Shown one piece after another: positions 62,447 through 64,000 of a stretch of DNA of 64,000 nucleotides (position 1 is its first letter; the number at the start of each line of letters is the position of its first letter). Both the position numbers and the translations under genes were made by a program. The DNA is from Parvibacter caecicola (GTDB lineage Bacteria; Actinomycetota; Coriobacteriia; Coriobacteriales; Eggerthellaceae), in NCBI RefSeq assembly GCF_003725335.1, contig NZ_QIBY01000001.1, positions 372,001 through 436,000 of the forward strand, in the 5' to 3' direction. The notes beneath the pieces are model-generated. The model was given only the letters and a program-made list of their open reading frames with translations, made no database searches and was not told the DNA's origin.

Positions 62447-64000
62447 CTAAAATGCGATGACGGAATAGATGAACCAGTTGTCGGAGTAGGGGTGGAAGAA
62501 CGATTCACTGCTCACCACTTCGCCACCGAAGCGCTCGGCAAACGCCGCCGCGGTTTCCGGTGCCCCGACGAATAACGCCTTGCCGCCATAACCGTCGAGC
62601 AGCTGAGGCCAAGAGAAATCCATGATCATACCCGGCTCAAGGGCCCGGTAGGCCTCCTGGGGGTCGATGTAGACGATGGGAAGGCCCTCTCCGCTCGCCG
62701 AGATGATGCTCGCCGCCAAGTCATCGGAGAACACCAAGGTCTCGTTCCCGCCATTTTCCGCTTGCAGCTCCTGGCATAAGGCACCGTAGGCAACAAGACC
62801 CTGGGGGTTCTCGGGACTGCAGGCGCAAACCAACAGGCACCCCGCAGTCAACGAGGCTAGAAGCACCGTCATCAGGATGCCGGCAACCCGGAGCAATCGG
62901 CCCTTAACCTTCTCAAACGCCCACGCCATCACCAGGATGATCGGCCCCAGCGCCACTGCCATGTAGCGGTAGTAGATAACCGGCTGATCCAACAAAAGCG
63001 ATGCGACTGCCGCCACCAGGGCCGTCCCCGCGTAGATTGCCAAGAAAAACAGAGGGCCCACAAGAACAAGCTCGCGTTTTCGGGCACCTCCCGCTGCGTC
63101 GGAAGCCGAACCCGTCGCTCGCCCGATGCCATAGAGATAGCCCAGCTCAATAAGGACAATCAGGAGAGCCAAGACAGCAAACAACCTGTTTATTTCAGAC
63201 GAGAACGGCATAGCGGAAGGAAAGCCAGTCACTTCTGGCGCATTGAAGGGAAAGAGGGCCAGCTCGGCAAAAGCGCCCGGATAGTTGAACGCTATCCAAA
63301 AGCCGCCGGAAACCGTTGCCGCCTGTGAGGCCGCCACAAGGAGCCACGGCGCATAGGAAACAACAGCCGCAGCGGCGAACAGCAACCAGCGGGCAAGGTT
63401 GCGTTTGCGATCTTGCGGCTGGCGGGCAACCGCCACCAACACCATCAGCTGGATGCAGAAGGCGGCAATGGCCCCATAATAGTGCAGGTAAGCCGCAACA
63501 GCGCTGGCCAGCGCCAGCAGCGCCCACCAGCTAAGCGGAAGCGGCGCCGAGTTTCCCCGGCCGTTGCGAAGGAGCTGAGCCGTCAGGCGCCAGCCGTAAA
63601 TGGCGGCTACCATGACTGCCACCATAAGCCACGCATACATGCGAATCTGCAGCGCCACATGCATTGACCAGGGCACCAGAAAGACAAGGGCCGAAAACAG
63701 CATCCCCACTGTGGGGCCGAAATCCTTGCGCACGTGGGTGTAGCCCAGCATCGCCAACGCCACGGCTCCCGCCACAGAAACCAGTCGATAGACCACTATG
63801 TTCTGGCCGAACACCAGGTACACGCAATGGAGCATCCAATAGTAAAGCACCGGGTGCACGTCGGCGGCGCCGATGGTCCATATCTCTTCGAAGGAATGGG
63901 CGGCCATCCCCACCGAATAGGCCTCGTCGAACCACAGGGCGTCATAGTTGGCCATCAGGGCCAAGAGCAAGGCGCCCGCCGCCACAATACCAAGATGGAT
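62447..64000 (-). CDS. Polytopic GT-C glycosyltransferase (ArnT/PMT-like), N-terminus outside window
   Basis: At least 517 residues with about ten to twelve membrane helices. After the first helix comes NYDALWFDEAYSVGMAAHSF; the WFDE(A)YS loop carries the catalytic acidic residues of the GT39/ArnT-like group, then DVHPVLYYWMLHCVYLVFG. The C-terminal ~90 residues form a soluble domain outside the membrane. It would move a sugar from a polyprenyl-phosphate donor to an envelope acceptor. The frame stays open to the right edge, so the true start is not visible. Fits with the GT2/GtrA pair that could make its donor. Confidence 0.85.
   Translation of the reverse strand: MHLGIVAAGALLLALMANYDALWFDEAYSVGMAAHSFEEIWTIGAADVHPVLYYWMLHCVYLVFGQNIVVYRLVSVAGAVALAMLGYTHVRKDFGPTVGMLFSALVFLVPWSMHVALQIRMYAWLMVAVMVAAIYGWRLTAQLLRNGRGNSAPLPLSWWALLALASAVAAYLHYYGAIAAFCIQLMVLVAVARQPQDRKRNLARWLLFAAAAVVSYAPWLLVAASQAATVSGGFWIAFNYPGAFAELALFPFNAPEVTGFPSAMPFSSEINRLFAVLALLIVLIELGYLYGIGRATGSASDAAGGARKRELVLVGPLFFLAIYAGTALVAAVASLLLDQPVIYYRYMAVALGPIILVMAWAFEKVKGRLLRVAGILMTVLLASLTAGCLLVCACSPENPQGLVAYGALCQELQAENGGNETLVFSDDLAASIISASGEGLPIVYIDPQEAYRALEPGMIMDFSWPQLLDGYGGKALFVGAPETAAAFAERFGGEVVSSESFFHPYSDNWFIYSVIAF

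Overview
The window is a dense, high-GC chromosomal segment, about 88 percent coding, transcribed almost entirely from the minus strand. Only a ribosomal protein gene (rpmB), an alkyltransferase-like gene, a tRNA-Arg and one family 2 glycosyltransferase lie on the plus strand. WhiA, a Tat-exported lipobox-bearing DMSO-reductase-family enzyme, an orphan NrfD protein, abundant GTG/TTG starts and C4 zinc-ribbon L28 suggest a Gram-positive actinobacterium of the Coriobacteriia, probably Eggerthellaceae. That assignment is an inference from gene content, not from a search.

Layout. 1-4.8 kb: molybdoenzyme (cut by the window edge), slipin, YtrA-type GntR regulator and an NrfD membrane protein; the two promoter regions carry related operator-like sequences. 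4.9-11 kb: DUF177, coiled-coil protein, rsmD, recG, fakA-like and Asp23 genes, then divergent rpmB. 11.4-19.5 kb: zinc-ribbon protein, Nif3, PHP phosphatase, cysteine desulfurase, rpe, a plus-strand MGMT homologue lacking its catalytic Cys, a large unknown protein and a CDF transporter. 19.5-31 kb: tRNA-Leu and secG, then a run uvrC-rapZ-yvcK-whiA-gap-pgk-tpiA-gpmI-thioesterase that joins nucleotide repair, nucleotide-sugar/cell-wall regulation and lower glycolysis. 31-38 kb: HIRAN and Sel1-like pair, gdhA, an anchored unknown protein, uvrA with a LexA-type box, and an unlisted 24-residue membrane peptide. 38-48 kb: yraN-comM-dprA-trmFO-xer, ndk, TPR protein, cyclophilin, rlmD-type methyltransferase, tRNA-Arg and tRNA-Glu. 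48-52 kb: NifX-like protein, processive glycolipid glycosyltransferase, GT2 and GtrA. 52-56.5 kb: infC-rpmI-rplT with an attenuator-like leader and a probable AUA start codon, two membrane proteins of unknown function, and pyk. 56.8-62.3 kb: moaC, moaA and modABC, the molybdenum uptake and cofactor genes that would feed enzymes such as the one at the left edge. 62.4-64 kb: a polytopic GT-C glycosyltransferase running off the right edge.

The most unusual material is non-coding or at gene edges: a perfect 68-bp palindrome, a second inverted repeat with 34-bp arms that supplies the end of a gtrA gene, and a small dispersed/tandem repeat family in three metabolic intergenic regions. Also notable are shared operator-like motifs near the molybdoenzyme, an AUA-initiated infC, a 24-aa peptide gene, a ModB with a large extracytoplasmic domain, and an alkyltransferase-like protein with Ala in place of the active Cys. 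No CRISPR array, phage, transposase or plasmid gene was found.
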